From NCBI RefSeq assembly GCF_000346465.2, contig NC_034009.1, forward strand, positions 6,626,987 through 6,690,986: 64,000 nucleotides of DNA. The letters are read 5' to 3'. The position numbers were made by a program, and so were the translations under genes. Within the stretch, counting starts at the first letter, position 1; every line of letters begins with the position of its first letter. Shown piece by piece: positions 1 through 11,601 of the stretch. The stretch is from Prunus persica (Eukaryota; Streptophyta; Magnoliopsida; Rosales; Rosaceae). The notes below the pieces were generated by a model. That model worked only from the letters and a program-made list of their open reading frames with translations, did no database searches and was not told where the DNA came from.

Positions 1-63
1 TGCCGGCTGCTTGGCCCACAAGTTCTTTTCTCACTCCTACTTGTATTAGGAAAAAGGAAACCC

Positions 64-73
64 TATATAAATA
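64..73 (+). promoter_or_regulatory. TATA box of the MKK9-like gene
   Basis: TATATAAATA lies 35-44 bp before the ATG at 108, which implies a very short 5' leader. Only about 60 bp of upstream sequence is inside the window, so other promoter elements cannot be judged. Confidence 0.7.
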
Positions 74-107
74 ATCCACTCCACCAACACATCCAAAATA
101 GAAACAA

Positions 108-1073
108 ATGGCTCTCATTCGACAACGCCGCCAGCTTAATCTCCGCCTCCCCTTGCCCGAACCCTCTGAGTGCCGCCCATGTTTCTCCGTTCCCCTCCCT
201 CCCATCACCGCCATCACAAACAACTCTTCCTTCGGCACTATCTCCGCCGCCGATCTCGAGAAACTCCAAGTCCTCGGCCACGGTAACAGCGGCACCGTCT
301 ACAAGGTAAATCACAAGCGGACATCCACGACCTACGCTCTCAAACTCGTCCATGGCGACTCCAACGACCCCACAGTACGCCGTCAGCTCTTCCGCGAGAT
401 GGAGATCCTCCGCCTCACCGACTCTCCCCACATTGTCCGCTGCCACGCTATCTTTGAGAAGCCGTCGGGAGATATCGGGATCCTCATGGAGTACATGGAC
501 TCCGGCACCCTCGAGACCTTGCTTAAAGCCCAAGGCACCTTCTCCGAGCCCAATCTTGCCCCCGTCGCCCGCCAAGTTCTTAACGGCCTCAACTACCTCC
601 ACACCAACAAGATCATCCACCGCGACATCAAACCCGCCAATGTTTTGGTGAACAGCAACATGGAAGTGAAAATCGCCGACTTTGGCGTGAGCAAGATCCT
701 GTGCCGGACCTTGGACGCCTGCAATTCCTACGTGGGTACTTGTGCTTACATGAGCCCGGAAAGATTCGACCCGGATACTTACGGCGGCAATTACAGTGGC
801 TACGCCGGTGACATATGGAGCCTAGGGCTGACCCTGATGGAGCTTTACATGGGTCACTTTCCGTTGTTGCCTCCCGGTCAGAGACCCGACTGGGCCACGC
901 TTATGTGCGCCATATGTTTCGGAGAGCCGCCGAGCCTGCCAGAGGGGGTGTCGGAGGAGTTTCGGAGTTTCATGGAGTGTTGCTTGCAGAAGGAGTCCGA
1001 AAAGCGATGGACCGCCGCTCAGCTTTTGACCCACCCGTTCATCTCTAAAGATCCGAGTATATCCGTTTCCTGA
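108..1073 (+). CDS. MKK9: MAP kinase kinase, group D (MKK9-like)
   Basis: An intronless 321-residue dual-specificity kinase that would phosphorylate MAP kinases on the TxY loop. Visible parts: an N-terminal basic docking motif (RQRRQLNLRLPLP, residues 5-17); a glycine-rich loop GHGNSG at 57-62; the ATP lysine K79 in YALKLV; catalytic loop HRDIKPAN at 171-178; DFG at 191-193; an activation loop with the plant MAPKK S/T-x5-S/T pair at T201 and S207 (TLDACNS) followed by VGTCAYMSPERF; and a GDIWSLG helix F region. Lack of introns and length fit plant group D MKKs (MKK7/8/9/10). The N-terminus resembles MKK9 most. In Arabidopsis MKK9 acts above MPK3/MPK6 in ethylene, salt and senescence signalling; that role is inferred here from family membership. 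No catalytic residue is missing. The ATG is the first in frame, just downstream of a TATA box. Confidence 0.9.
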   Translation: MALIRQRRQLNLRLPLPEPSECRPCFSVPLPPITAITNNSSFGTISAADLEKLQVLGHGNSGTVYKVNHKRTSTTYALKLVHGDSNDPTVRRQLFREMEILRLTDSPHIVRCHAIFEKPSGDIGILMEYMDSGTLETLLKAQGTFSEPNLAPVARQVLNGLNYLHTNKIIHRDIKPANVLVNSNMEVKIADFGVSKILCRTLDACNSYVGTCAYMSPERFDPDTYGGNYSGYAGDIWSLGLTLMELYMGHFPLLPPGQRPDWATLMCAICFGEPPSLPEGVSEEFRSFMECCLQKESEKRWTAAQLLTHPFISKDPSISVS

Positions 1074-2045
1074 TGGGTTGCTGGATTTGTACACGAGTTA
1101 CCGTTTGTAGGGTTATGAGTTTTGTTTGTAAGGTTCTGAGTTTTGTGTATATACTGGGCCGGATCCGGATCCGGATTCAGATTCTTTCTTTATGAAATTA
1201 CTTAATTTCCTTTCAATCTTTTCAAGTTGATGATGTGCATCCTACTGTTTATCTTTAATTAAACTTGATTAAGAGAATGCAAATCAAATTCTCACTGATT
1301 CTTTCAATTGATTCTGGCTAAAACATCATCAAGTTAATTAACTGACTTTCCAAGTAACTAGAAAGGTCAGAGTTGTCGCAAATACTTAGAATTTGAAATT
1401 GGCGAGGAATTGACCAACCTTACTAGCTTAGCTGTACAAGACTAGACTAATCAATTTGGATCTATATTGGAAGATAGAAGGAATTAGCAGATAGAGTTTA
1501 TTTAGAAACCCAAACACGATTAAACTAAGCAAAAAGCTTGTAGCTCAAGTGATTAAAAGTATTTATCTATTCATCTTAGGTCATATACCCGTGGCTCATC
1601 GATATTAAAGACACTCACATGAAATTAAACAATTTTGACTTGTTTTTCCACCTATATGAAATTTCAGAAGACAAACCCCAGAAAAAGATTAATTTTGTAC
1701 CCCAGAAAAAATACATAGGGTCGTACTTGAGCATCGGGGTGAAATATGTACATTATGTTTTATTATAGAATTGTATCTTCATCTGGTAATATGTCTATAT
1801 CATTCATTGCTGATGAAAAGGTTAAAGGGAACACATTTTCAAGTCCTGCATGATGCATGGAAATTGAAGAAAAAAGAAACCTAAACACACTTCGTTTAAC
1901 ATTTTAAGAGCAATCATCTATGTTTTATTTGGACCAGCACCACGGTACCAGAAATATAAGGAGAAAAGAAAAGCAAGAATTTGGAAAAATTGCATGGAAA
2001 CCAAATGAATAATAAAACAGTAATATAGGGGTGTGAGCCCTCTGG
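1074..2045. other. Intergenic: MKK9 3' flank and SINE-like remnant
   Basis: Two convergent genes end here (MKK9 plus, XTH copy A minus). Just after the kinase stop there is a short GGATCC-containing repeat (about 1160-1180). A tRNA-like box A at 1539-1560 is described separately. No open frame with recognisable homology is seen. Confidence 0.6.
1535..1640 (+). repeat. Candidate tRNA-derived SINE remnant
   Basis: The stretch starting CTTGTAGCTCAAGTGATTAA has the form of a tRNA-type pol III box A and is followed about 35 bp later by AGGTCATATACCCG, a degraded box B. The same head occurs in intron 1 of XTH copy E (25612 on), so the two are probably old copies of one SINE family. No clear target duplication was found. 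Confidence 0.4.
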
Positions 2046-3322
2046 CTAGGGCAAATTGGTGAGATAGCATTCTGGAGCAAAGCCTTGAGGGAATCTCTTT
2101 GTGTCTGTGCAGTAATTGTAGATCATATAATTATTTTGCACCCATGCCATCTTCCCTTGATCTGAATAATCAAGCTTCTCCCAGTACCATGCTCCTTTGT
2201 TGGCATTGGAATTTGGAGAATTTGAATCACAAGAAGAAGTTCCATAAGACCAAATGCAACCATCAGCATTGAAATTCATGTAGGATGCAGTGAAGGGTGA
2301 TTGGGTCCAATCTATCTTCACCAGTCCACCTCTTGTGGCCCAGTTATCAGCATTCCAGAGACTGGAGTATAACCTCATAGGCTGGTAGTTGGGGAATGGA
2401 ATACCATAAGACTCAAGGTTCTTGAACTGCCTAATGGGGAGGCCATCAACCAAGAAGCTACATATACATGCAAGAGTATTATTAACCAAAATGCAAAGAT
2501 TTGTATGTTTGTGAATTCATAGTAATTCATCACATGATGTGACAATTGTGATATGTTAATAATCAATACCATATGAAGCTCTATAACATTATGTCACACT
2601 AGGTTTGAGATTTTACTCTACCCTGGGTACGCGGCGTGGCAAGAATGTGATCAATATTAATCATTGGAGGACATATTAATTTTTACATCATGTGATCAGC
2701 TAATACATAAATTCAAAATTAAATGCAGTTTATTTAACATTTTATGTTTACTTACATGATGTTTTGGGGATTCCAAAGTATAGAGTACGTGTGAAAATCT
2801 GCAGTGGGGTCAAACCAAAGGTAGAATTGCTGCTCTCTGTTGCCCTTGCCTTGGCAGAACACATTAGTATGAAGTATGTAAGGGTCACCACTAAGGTTCC
2901 CCAAGAATTCAAAGTCTATCTCATCATGATATGAACCTGTTGAGGATAACTGAAACAGAATACCACAAGTATCAGAAAACACATAAACTCTGCAATACAT
3001 GTGTAAAAATGCATTTAATTCTCAGGAGACTTACATAGAAGGTAGTGACAGTGCCAGCAGAGTTTCCAGCAACAAGCTTAATTTGCATATCTATCTTTGC
3101 ATATAGATATTGATTATATGACTCAAAAGCTGAGCCACTAACATTGTCAAGAGAGACAGTTAGGAGCTCTCCATTGTTGAGCATTTTAGAATGATCATCC
3201 CCTCCCCATGTTATGTAAAAATCTTGATAAAACTTGCCACAAAATGCAACCCTAGAAGTGCTGATTATGGAAAGGAAAAGCAGTAAAATGGCGGAAACAT
3301 TCGAAGCAGAAGCAGAAACCAT
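2046..3322 (-). CDS. Xyloglucan endotransglucosylase/hydrolase, copy A
   Basis: GH16 enzyme that cuts and rejoins xyloglucan in the cell wall. Exons on the minus strand: 3322-3035 (288 nt), 2949-2756 (194 nt), 2457-2046 (412 nt), giving 297 residues. All introns are GT-AG and phases agree. A hydrophobic signal peptide covers about residues 1-28. The catalytic motif [11 protein letters not shown] is at 104-114 (nucleophile E106, D108, acid/base E110), with an N-glycosylation site N114-L-S directly after it. The C-terminus keeps the XTH Cys pattern (YNYC...PEC). This is the most divergent of the five copies: the WGDGR block near the N-terminus reads WGGDDHSK, and the motif starts with H rather than W. 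It lies tail-to-tail with the kinase gene and head-to-tail with copy B. It belongs to the XTH22/TCH4 group by the spacing of its loops; the exact orthologue is not assigned. Confidence 0.88.
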
Positions 3323-3434
3323 TGCTTGATGTAGAATTTGGAAAAACAGAAATTTAATTTGAGTGGTTTTGGCAGACTGATTTCTTTTTTCTTTTTTCTT
3401 TTTTTTTCTCTTTTTTTGAGAGAGGAAGGCTGCT

Positions 3435-3442
3435 TATTTATA
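3435..3442 (-). promoter_or_regulatory. TATA box of XTH copy A
   Basis: Minus-strand TATAAATA, 113 bp before the ATG at 3322. The leader between is pyrimidine-poor on the coding strand (a long A-rich and GA-rich run, 3378-3424). Confidence 0.6.
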
Positions 3443-4489
3443 ATCGTGACGATGTGCAAACCATAGTGTGTGGCAACAACAAATTGATTTCGTGGCTTAC
3501 ATTTTAATCAATCATAGATTATCGAAGTTGCCCTTTCGTTGATGGTTTATGATTTTTATATTCACAAACCATGTCAATAGGAGAAAACCAGAAAATAAAT
3601 AAGTATTTGACTTGCTTTCAGAAAGTTCATGTCACTGGGAAACTATGAGCCAAGACTAATATAGGCTCGAACGTGATGGGCACCCAGCTTATAGAAAGCA
3701 GCTAGCCAGCTAGCTACTATCACAAGTACCAGTTGTTTCCCACCTGTGTAACAAACCATTCGTTGACACATGCATTGAACTAGCCAGTGGTTTACTTGTC
3801 TTGACTTTTTGAGAGTTTAATATTTGTTTATTTATTTATCTGCCTCTTGATTTATTATGCATGTATATTGTGGTAATATTTACCCACAGACCCGGTGTGT
3901 TTCTTTAATAACAATCACATCTAATCGTTGTGGAACTAATTCTAAGAACTCCAATTTGTATTTATGGAGGGAAAGAAAATTTACATAAGATTCATTAATT
4001 TGTATGCTTAAACGATAAATCTTAAAAAAGCAGTAGATTGATTTCTAGATTGCTACTCCATTGAATTTGTTAGATAAATAATTAGAGTTTTATGGAATAG
4101 TGGTGTGGATTCTATTACCTTAGTTATTCTTCTCATTAATTTAATATTTATTTTAGTTTATTGTCATTTTCATATTTTTTTATACTCAATTTATTTCTCT
4201 GTTTCAACCAACTAACCAACCGAATCAACTAGGTTAGTAATTGAATTAATTAGAGTTTTGATTAGTTTTCTATCTTTTTCACGTAATTCTTTTGGATACG
4301 ACTTCATTCTTACACATCTATATTACATTCGATCATGCGTTTGCGAGTTTATAAATTTCAAACAACACCATTTTGGGGACAATACTTATTCAAAGCCTTT
4401 TATGAAAGATGTGGGCATTAGAGGTGGAGTTCTGGAGTTGATTTTTCAATGTATCACCTCAATTAAGTATCAAGTCATTCTTTATGAGT

Positions 4490-4640
4490 ATAAGCAATTG
4501 GGGGAGGGGAAGTTTTTACACAGATATTTTTTGGTGGTTGAGGGCTACGAACACTATCCACATCGGTGCAGGTGGAAGAACTCAACCAACTGAGCTATAC
4601 TCCACTGGCACTACCAAGCTAGCCATTCTTAATAGAGAAG
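4490..4640 (-). repeat. tRNA-like SINE candidate
   Basis: On the minus strand TATAGCTCAGTTGGTTGAG (4581-4599) is a near-consensus tRNA D-arm / box A. About 35 bp on, GTGTTCGTAGCCC is a poor box B. It cannot fold into a full tRNA with paired acceptor arms as far as I can see, so a tRNA-derived SINE or tRNA relic is more likely than a functional tRNA. Confidence 0.4.
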
Positions 4641-5274
4641 TTACTGAGAGTTTATATTATGTATGAAAAATTTGTCTCATATATAGAAGGTTGTGGATGC
4701 TAAGCAGCAGTAGAAATCAATTAAATTAGAAGAGCTGGTCCTGAAATCTCCCATTTTTGTAGATGATCTCATCCTCTCTCCCAAGAAGCCATCAGCTATA
4801 ACAGACCTAACTGGGCCAGACACAACAGCCCAAGGTTTGGGCCATGGTCAAGCCCATTAAACAGGCCACTGCCTCATATAAGCCCAATAGGGCCGAGTTG
4901 ACATCAGTTGAGAGCATAGCCTCATCGGGGAGGTGTACTCTTCAACCATGACTCACTACTAAACCGAGCTCACAGATTTACAGGGGTCACCATCATCTAC
5001 GGATGGATCGCAACCATTTCTCTAGACAGGAAGAGTTTTGCGGCTAGGAATTGTAATTGAATTCTGATTTGGTGTAAAAATGATCCTTATGTTGGCGGCA
5101 CATAGCACTAGAACTTCGATTGTGTTTATTTCTGAGTCCGATCTTTTGATTAATTACATATATATAATTGGCGCTCGAAGCCAATCCAAGTCCAAACAAG
5201 AGCCGCCAAGTGGCCCAATATTAAAATGACCAAGGGTTATAAAGACTAGAAATGTGTTATTATTTTTTTATATA

Positions 5275-5890
5275 AAAATTTTAAGATTGCATTCATAATT
5301 CAGTCAAAAAATTCACTAGTCACAAAGGGCTATTACAATAACGAAGGGATCAAACATCGAAATTAAGATAATATGGTGCGCCTCCACTAACGATTACGCA
5401 AGATCGAAGAAACTTTAGCATAGGCATCTCAACTAAGATTGCAAACTCAAAAAAAGAAAAAAAAAGATAAAACTTAAAAAAACAATACAAATAAAACTCT
5501 CACAAAGGAGAGATGAAAAGTTATTGCAAAGAAGAGGTGAAAGGCTCTCACAAAAGGAGAGATGAAAACTGCACAGAGAACCCAAAGAGTCTCTACGATT
5601 TATTCCAAACATAAAGAAACCGCAAAAAGGATGTTGGTGGGGATCCAATGCTGAAACGCGGGTGGAGATCCAACACCTAGATGCAGCCACACATGTGATG
5701 GTTGAAGGAAAATCATAACAAAACAAAAACAAATAGGGAAAACTTTGTCTATGAAAATGGGAGAATGGGAGAATGGGAGAAGGGGAGAAGGGAGGAAGAG
5801 AAGAGGGAAAGAGGGGATGAAAAACAGTCCCACCTCCCCCCTTCTCCCTTCAATTCAAAGTGAAATGACTCTAGGAGTGTTTTTTCACTC
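5275..5890. repeat. Dispersed repeat, copy 1 (second copy near 21660)
   Basis: About 310 bp starting ATTTTAAGATTGCATTCATA, including GGTGCGCCTCCACTAACGAT and several CTCACAAAGGAGAGATGAAAA units, match 21660-22015 in the same orientation with roughly 80% identity by eye. This copy has some 270 bp (about 5584-5854) that the other lacks. It carries no recognisable coding domain; the class is unknown. Confidence 0.6.
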
Positions 5891-6128
5891 AAACTTTCTT
5901 TTCAAAGCCAACACCTTACAATTCCATACCATAAACATCATAATGTACTATAAATAACATTTTTACAGTAAACAACGGCATTTTCTATCTCACATATTAC
6001 ACTAATTGTAAGAAATATCAAATACCCTTTTTTTTTTTTGGACGAATCAAATACCCTATTTTAAACATCTCAATAAATTTAATACATAAATAAGTAGCTT
6101 TTGCAAAATTTGGTTGCAAGATTAGAGT

Positions 6129-7375
6129 CTAAGATTTGTTGGCTGTGCATTCTGGAGGGAGGCCCTGTGGAAATCGCTTTGTGTCTGTGCAATAATTGTA
6201 AACCATGTAATTCTTTTGCACCCACTGAAGCCTCTCTTGGCCGGTGGAGTCTAATTCTTCTGAGAGCAAAACAGACCTGGTTGAGTTAGAATTTGAAGAA
6301 GTGCAAGAAGTGGAACCAGAGGACCACCATACACAGGCATTGTCCGCATTGAAATTCCTGTATGAAGCAGTGAAAGGAGCTTGGGTCCAATCTGTCTTGA
6401 CCAGACCTCCTCTTGTAGCCCAGTCATCAGCGTTCCAGAGGCTTGAATATATCCTCATGGGAAAGTTCTTTGGGTATGGAACACCAATCGACTCCGAGTT
6501 CTTGAACTCTCTAATGGGTGTGCCATCAACATAGAGGCTGCAACAGAGAGAATATATTTCAGTAAGGACTGCAAAGAAAATAATGTTATTCTCAGCAACT
6601 AATGTGTTCTTTTGCGGGATATCTAGCATGTTTTGTTGTCCGATTATCAATTTGGCATCACACGTTGGACACGTGTTTTATGTAAATGGTCCGAAATAAC
6701 CGTTTAACAACGTAACATGCTAGATTCTGTGCTAACATAAAGTGCTAGACTCTGCGAAATTTAAAAGATTTTCGAGAATATTAGTATATCATTGAGCACT
6801 TACACAATATGTTGGGCATTCCAAAGAATCGAATATGTGTGGAAATCAGCAGTGGGGTCAAACCAGAGGTAGAACTGCTGCTCTTTGTTGCCTTTGCCCT
6901 GGCTGAAAACATTTGTGTGAACAATATAAGGATCACCGCTAAGATTCCCCAAGAACTCAAAGTCTATCTCATCCCATGAAGACCCTTCTGAGCGCAGCTG
7001 CACCACATATACAAATTCATGTTTGTGCATTAGAAATTAATTAGCATAGAACTCTAAACTCTTTAACCAAGATTAATGTGAAAAATAATGACTTACATAA
7101 TAGGCCGTGACAGTGCCAGCAGAGTTACCAGGGACAAGCTTGATTTGCATATCAATCTTTCCATAGAGATATTCATTTTTGGACTGGAAGCCAGAGCCAG
7201 AGGCCTTGTCAAGCGAGAGAGTAAGAAGTTCCCCGTTGTTGAGAATCTTTCCGCGCCCATCGCCCCACGTAACCTGAAAATCCTGGTAGAAGTTGCTAGC
7301 AGAGGCAGCCACGAAACAGCCAACCATGAGGGAAATTAGTAGAACATAATTTGGAGGACATAAAATTGTAGCCAT
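6129..7375 (-). CDS. Xyloglucan endotransglucosylase/hydrolase, copy B
   Basis: Exons on the minus strand: 7375-7097 (279 nt), 6997-6804 (194 nt), 6537-6129 (409 nt), giving 293 residues. The ATG at 7375 is chosen because it opens a signal peptide (about residues 1-26, ending ASAS) and lies 93 bp after a TATA box; an in-frame ATG further upstream (7468) would overlap that TATA box. The catalytic motif [11 protein letters not shown] spans 101-111 (E103, D105, E107) with N111-L-S as glycosylation site. The canonical [12 protein letters not shown] block is intact. Exon 3 begins LYVDG where sister copies have FSVDG. It would act in the apoplast on xyloglucan, like the other copies, and nothing in it looks inactivating. 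Confidence 0.9.
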
Positions 7376-7467
7376 TTCTTGAAGTACTGCTTGACCTAAG
7401 GACTTGTGTAGGGAAGACAAAGGTTTGCTTAATTTGAATATGGTAAAAGGTGATCTCAGTTGTGACA

Positions 7468-7475
7468 TTTATATA
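7468..7475 (-). promoter_or_regulatory. TATA box of XTH copy B
   Basis: Minus-strand TATATAAA, 93 bp before the ATG at 7375. It helps to reject an upstream in-frame ATG at 7468. Confidence 0.65.
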
Positions 7476-9164
7476 GCATTGGAAATGCGTGTGTTGAAAG
7501 GTTCTTAATTTTCTATATTCATTCAATGTTATGATGAATATGCAAGTTGGTGATCAGCGTGTGGGGAAAAGGAGAGAAGCTAGATGTAACCAGCTGGATG
7601 CCAAAATATGCATTTTGCTCAATCATTTTCATACCAAAGTGGTTTGGTTGGAGGAAACCACAATGCTATTTCTCTATTTTTCACACATACTAATTGCATC
7701 TAAGAAAGTATGGCGGCATGATAAAGTGGCTAGCTCACCAAATTATTTTCAATTAAACTATTTTTTATGGTCATTCTTGAGCCATTTTGACCAATTAAAT
7801 TTTAGTTCTATTTTCATTTCTACATCAACCTATAGGATCTAACCACTCTTTTTCTCGAGTTCCAGCTTGCTCCAGTAATTGACCATGTCAAACATTTGAG
7901 TTTTCTAGAGTTTGAACCAAATTCTTCTAGACGTTTGCCAAGCCTAGGATGCTGTTTGTTTATGTATTTATTATAAAACAACTAATCTAAATAGAACCAT
8001 AAAACAATGTAACTGTGATCATACTAAGCATCAGATACAAAATATAAACAGTTGTATTTTATTTACGTGTATTTATTTTTATTGAAAATAGTGGATGGCT
8101 TTAAGTAGTACTTTTTGAATTCGGGCGAGGTCATTGAACTTGAACCATTTTTCCAGTCATACTATACTATACGAGTCATTCTATAATAAGGGCCTTATAA
8201 ATGACTCTTAAGTGAGGTCCTATCTCTTAACCGTTGGATCAAGCTAACCAATTTGATATAACAATTTTAAACTTTTTGAAGATAACGAATAACTGATTTC
8301 TCGTTTTAAATTGCCACAACATCCTCAAAATTAAAGTGTCATCTTGTTTTAAACTTTTTGAAAATAACGAATAACTGATTTCTTTTTGCTTTTAACAATT
8401 TTTTTTTCTGTTGTTTATCTTTTAAATTTTGACTTTTTGGTTGCATTATCTGATCTTCTTTGTAATTTACTTTGTAAATCAAAAAAAAAAGTTGTATTTG
8501 AATAAAAGATCTTGAGCGAGAGAAAAAGCTCAGTAACATTTTCGTTTTTTCCCCAAGTCCAGGACTACGTAGGGGCCTACGTAGTAATCTGATATCGATA
8601 GGCCCAGTTCATTACTCACATGGTTTGACAAAAATGGTTGAGCCTACCGTTTACCTATTTGAGACCTAACTTCTTGTGCTGCTGAGGCCTAGGCTATCCC
8701 AAGCTTAGGTAGGTCACACAAATCATAACTTCAGAAAAAATTGACAATAACTTCAAGTGATTTATGACAGATGGTTTACCAATCTTTGAATTGAAAATTA
8801 TTTAAATAAAATTCATTGTTACAAAATTCTATGACTAATTATATGTGACTAATTATCTCATAGTTCAAAAAATTGGTGAAGTATTCATGATTTAAATATG
8901 GTAAATATAAAATCAGATGACATTGTGAACAGTAATTTATTGAATATAATATTTAAAAATTATCTTTCTCAATAGTAGTAACCAAATTAAATACGTATAG
9001 AACACAGCAAAAAGAAAAAGAAAATTCTTGTTTCTTAGAACATATAAAAATGAACTTATAAAAAAAAGAAAAAAAACAAGATAACCAAAAATAAAAAGTT
9101 CCTAGCAAACAGGTCCAAACAATCCGCAGTTTTTTAAATTCCCACAGTTAATGCCTGTGGCAAG
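7476..9164. other. Intergenic: XTH B promoter side and NAC 3' flank
   Basis: AT-rich, no recognisable gene. It contains a 37-bp direct repeat with one mismatch (8265-8301 and 8347-8383, period 82 bp) and a short palindrome CTACGTAGGGGCCTACGTAG at about 8565-8584. Confidence 0.55.
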
Positions 9165-10461
9165 TCAGTGGGTTAAGTCTTTGGCTGTGTCATTGAGCCA
9201 TTGGTCATAGTTAGTATAAAATTCTGATGGTAAATCGCAAAAACGTTGACGTTTTTGATACCCATTGAATTGCTGAGGATTCTGGAATGGAAGCGCTGAT
9301 GAAATTGATACCACTCCAAAAGGACCATCAAAACCTGTACAAACAATAAATTGATTGATTTGTGACCTAAATCATGAATACTCACCTATACAATACTCAA
9401 TAGATTTTGGATATGTGTTGTACTTACCTATACAATTTGCACTGTTGAGATTTTCTGATTGATCAGTATTGTAATAACACTTCTGGTTAGACAACAAAGA
9501 AGTTAGCTCATGTGAGTTTGCTGGAGGATGATCGACTACTTCACCAGAAACATGTGCATTGTCTTGTGAATTACTTCCAACATTGTGTTGTTCCTGAATT
9601 TCGACACCATTATTATTCGATTGGTTCGAATCTTTCGAGTGGTTGTGTTTGTTATATATCCTACACAAAACACAGTCATCAAGCTGCAACGAGAAAAAGA
9701 AAACACTTAATTAGGTCAAATTAAGTGTTAATTGGGAGGCACAACAAAATCTTAAAGAAAAACAAAAGTTACAAAATAATAATTTGGAGAAAATAGTAGT
9801 AAAAATCACTGAATATTCAAACCCTCATGTCATTTCTGTCTTTTCTCTTGGGAGGAGCATTGACTTGGAATTCATGCATCTTCCAGTCTGTCTTGTCACC
9901 ATGGGGAGGTTTTCCTCTGTAGAAAACCAGTGATGTCTTGCTACCAACTTCAACATCCTCAAACTTCACTATTTTTTTAACCCCAGTAGCTTTCCAGTAT
10001 CCATCCCCTGCTGCTCGGTTCGGACGTGCACCATTAGGGTACTTTTTGTCCCTTGATGTGAAGAAGTACATCTCATCTTCTCCATATGACTCGTAAATTT
10101 CTGCAAATATATATAAACCAATTACAGACTTGAAGGCTTACCTAGACTAACATGTAAAGATCATGAACTAGGATATAGCATAAGAATTAAATAACTGACC
10201 TGACAGTGTGTCTGGGTTGAATCTGTACAGTTCAACATCATGAATCTTATTCGGAGGCAATGGTTCGTTGGCGATTTTCTTCCTCAAGTAGATAGCAACA
10301 AGTTCTCCATCCAAGGGTTTGAATCTATACCCCGGTGGAATTGAATCGAAGTAAGAAGCATCATCATAATAAGAATCATAACTGCCAGTATGTCCTCCAT
10401 GGAGATCACTGCCATTCTTGGTGACAATGGAAGCTTTGCTACTTATACTTTGCTTCTCCAT
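9165..10461 (-). CDS. NAC-domain transcription factor, divergent subgroup
   Basis: Plant-specific DNA-binding regulator. Exons on the minus strand: 10461-10200 (262 nt), 10100-9823 (278), 9683-9428 (256), 9334-9165 (170), total 966 nt or 321 residues; phases are consistent. The last exon is recognised only after splicing at a strong GTAAGT donor (9427) and a TGTACAG acceptor (9335); without that splice the frame would end a few codons later. NAC subdomains are in order: A at about 41-60 ([14 protein letters not shown], against the usual PGFRFHPTDEELV), B near 74-87, C near 98-128 ([20 protein letters not shown]), D near 135-165, E at 182-192 ([11 protein letters not shown]). The C-terminal half is Asn/Ser-rich, as expected for an activation region. 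It sits between the two oppositely oriented XTH groups. The orthologue cannot be named from sequence alone. Confidence 0.85.
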
Positions 10462-11601
10462 GGTTTGTTAGAGCATGTCCCGCTTTTTGATGCTATGGGA
10501 CTAATGAGAGGAGTAGTTGGACTTATATGCTTATTGTCAGTACGAGAATTTGAGTGCGAGATGTTCACCTTTTTTTGGAACGGTGATTAGAATTAGTTTT
10601 GAGTCCTTATCGCCATTATCTTTTGGATAAGCAATGAATATCTCTATGCATTATTTTTCTTTTATTATTATTATGAGGTAACTATATATAATATTATTTT
10701 TCGTTGGACTTGGGGATAAAGTAAAGCCGAAGTTTACTCATGGGACCAACATTATAGGAATCCCATCCATTTTGCAAATGCAAGGGCTGCATGATCTGCC
10801 ACTCTATTCGCTAGTTGACTAACCCATGCAGTGCCATTTATAATTTATTTCAAGTATTGAACTTACCCTCAAATTCCAAGGGGACATAAGAATGGCAGGA
10901 ACTCACAATTGAAGAGCTGGTTTGGAAATGGTTTTTCAGAAAAGTAGATGGATGAAGGTGAAAACATTAGCAATGATGTATTGGTTTCTAGTCTGACTCC
11001 TTCTACATTAAGCCCATAATACTCCATCGTATCAAAAGAATTTAATTTATTTCAAGAATAATATTTAGATGTGTTGAATTTGAGTGACAAACAAATGAGA
11101 AGCGTCCCTACTTTCCCAATGGGCCTTGAAATCACTAGTGTTTTGGGTTGATCGTTTTCGGTTTTAGGCCTTTAGATCAACACGGCAGGCAAATAATGCA
11201 CATCCTTGTATGTTGCAGCAAGCTTAAGAGCATTAGGTTGTTTGCTTTTGGTCTATCTAAACAGGTTCTAGTATAGTGAAAAAGACTTTAACCTACAGAC
11301 AAGAGATATTTGAACGCCCATGACATTTCGGTTGTGTATATGTGAGAAACCCCCCTCCCCTTCATCTCATTGACATCTCCTTTGTTTAAGGAAAATACTT
11401 GCATCTTTTTTCTTATAAATAGGAGGCAAGAAGGAAGAATGTCGCAAGCTATAATTTGCACGAAGGAATATTGTTTTGTTTAATATTCTTGATGAAGCTA
11501 GTACACTGAGTATTAACAAAATTAAACAAAATTAAGATCTGCTAAGGATTTTTTTAGCCCCTTTTCAGTTTTCAAATCCTCATTTCCAGTTATTGATAGG
11601 A

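Larger units (their letters stand above)
3443..6128. other. Intergenic between XTH copies A and B
   Basis: No intact gene. It holds the promoter side of copy A, a tRNA-like SINE candidate at about 4490-4640 (minus), a possible LTR end with a primer-binding-like TTGGCGCTCGAAGCC at 5168-5182, a dispersed repeat (5275-5890) that recurs near 21660, and a purine-rich block of GAATGGGA repeats at about 5756-5815. Confidence 0.55.

Noticed and set aside
4800..5190. LTR end plus primer-binding site (TTGGCGCTCGAAGCC)
   Set aside because: Only one weak match; no second LTR or coding remains nearby, so it is mentioned only in the spacer entry.
7468..7468. Upstream in-frame ATG for XTH copy B adding 31 residues
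   Set aside because: It falls on the TATA box and the added residues precede a complete signal peptide; the ATG at 7375 is better.
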